In this document: one piece after another, positions 32,733-32,768 of the stretch
Layout of the letters: each line of letters begins with the position of its first letter
Position numbering within the stretch: position 1 is the stretch's first letter
Origin: Methanobacteriota archaeon
Lineage (GTDB): Archaea; Thermoplasmatota; Poseidoniia; Poseidoniales; Poseidoniaceae
Assembly: GCA_018701175.1 (NCBI GenBank)
Contig: JABIWF010000015.1
Span: 1 to 32,768, forward strand
Direction of reading: 5' to 3'
DNA: 32,768 nucleotides
Made by a program: the position numbers and the translations under genes
Notes under the pieces: generated by a model
Databases searched by the model: none
Told to the model about the DNA's origin: nothing
Seen by the model: the letters and a program-made list of their open reading frames with translations, nothing else

Positions 32733-32768
32733 CCTCCTGCCTAATATCGCGCAGTCGCTTGGTTTTGA

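Overview
The window reads as a chromosomal segment of a planktonic archaeon. Transcription factor B with a zinc ribbon and cyclin repeats, membrane-bound LonB protease, ribosomal protein eL40, a UPF0147 protein, an archaeal-type AspRS, TrmI, an archaeal A24 prepilin peptidase and TATA boxes 24-29 nt before start codons all point to Euryarchaeota in the broad sense. Very large secreted, membrane-anchored proteins and many bacterial-looking metabolic genes (MetK, glutathione peroxidase, GST, LLM monooxygenase, a stand-alone LON domain) suggest a marine Thermoplasmatota lineage such as Marine Group II / Poseidoniales. That assignment is an inference from gene content; no 16S or marker phylogeny could be run.

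Layout. Positions 1-6184 hold a leftward block: TPR protein, LLM flavin monooxygenase, asparaginase-II-like enzyme, aldehyde dehydrogenase, LON-domain protein and panB, which is cut by the window edge. The three enzymes in the middle overlap or nearly touch and look translationally coupled. Positions 6275-10069 are a patchwork of small units: a secreted DNase I-like phosphoesterase, an SDR plus alpha/beta hydrolase pair, and convergent glutathione peroxidase and GST genes. AspRS and a bacterial-type S-adenosylmethionine synthetase diverge around 11.6 kb.

The centre is dominated by two giant exported membrane proteins. The first (12991-17136) has an SGNH-hydrolase-like domain, many Ig-like repeats, a C-terminal helix and a cytoplasmic zinc ribbon. 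The second (18055-21486) begins with a thioredoxin-fold domain carrying WCPPC. They flank trmI on the opposite strand and are followed by lonB, an MFS exporter and an AI-2E-family permease. The right end carries informational genes: UPF0147, A24 prepilin peptidase, eL40, a metallo-beta-lactamase-fold protein that has lost its metal ligands, a small beta-propeller-like protein, a small four-cysteine protein, TFB, purA and tRNA-Ala(UGC).

No CRISPR array, insertion sequence, prophage or origin was recognised. Genes are densely packed; several convergent pairs have stop codons abutting or overlapping (7255/7256, 17136/17137, 26524/26525, 28927-28930). The most unusual points are catalytic-site losses in intact reading frames (SDR, MBL-fold protein, asparaginase zinc site, GPX resolving cysteine) and the two giant surface proteins next to the membrane protease.
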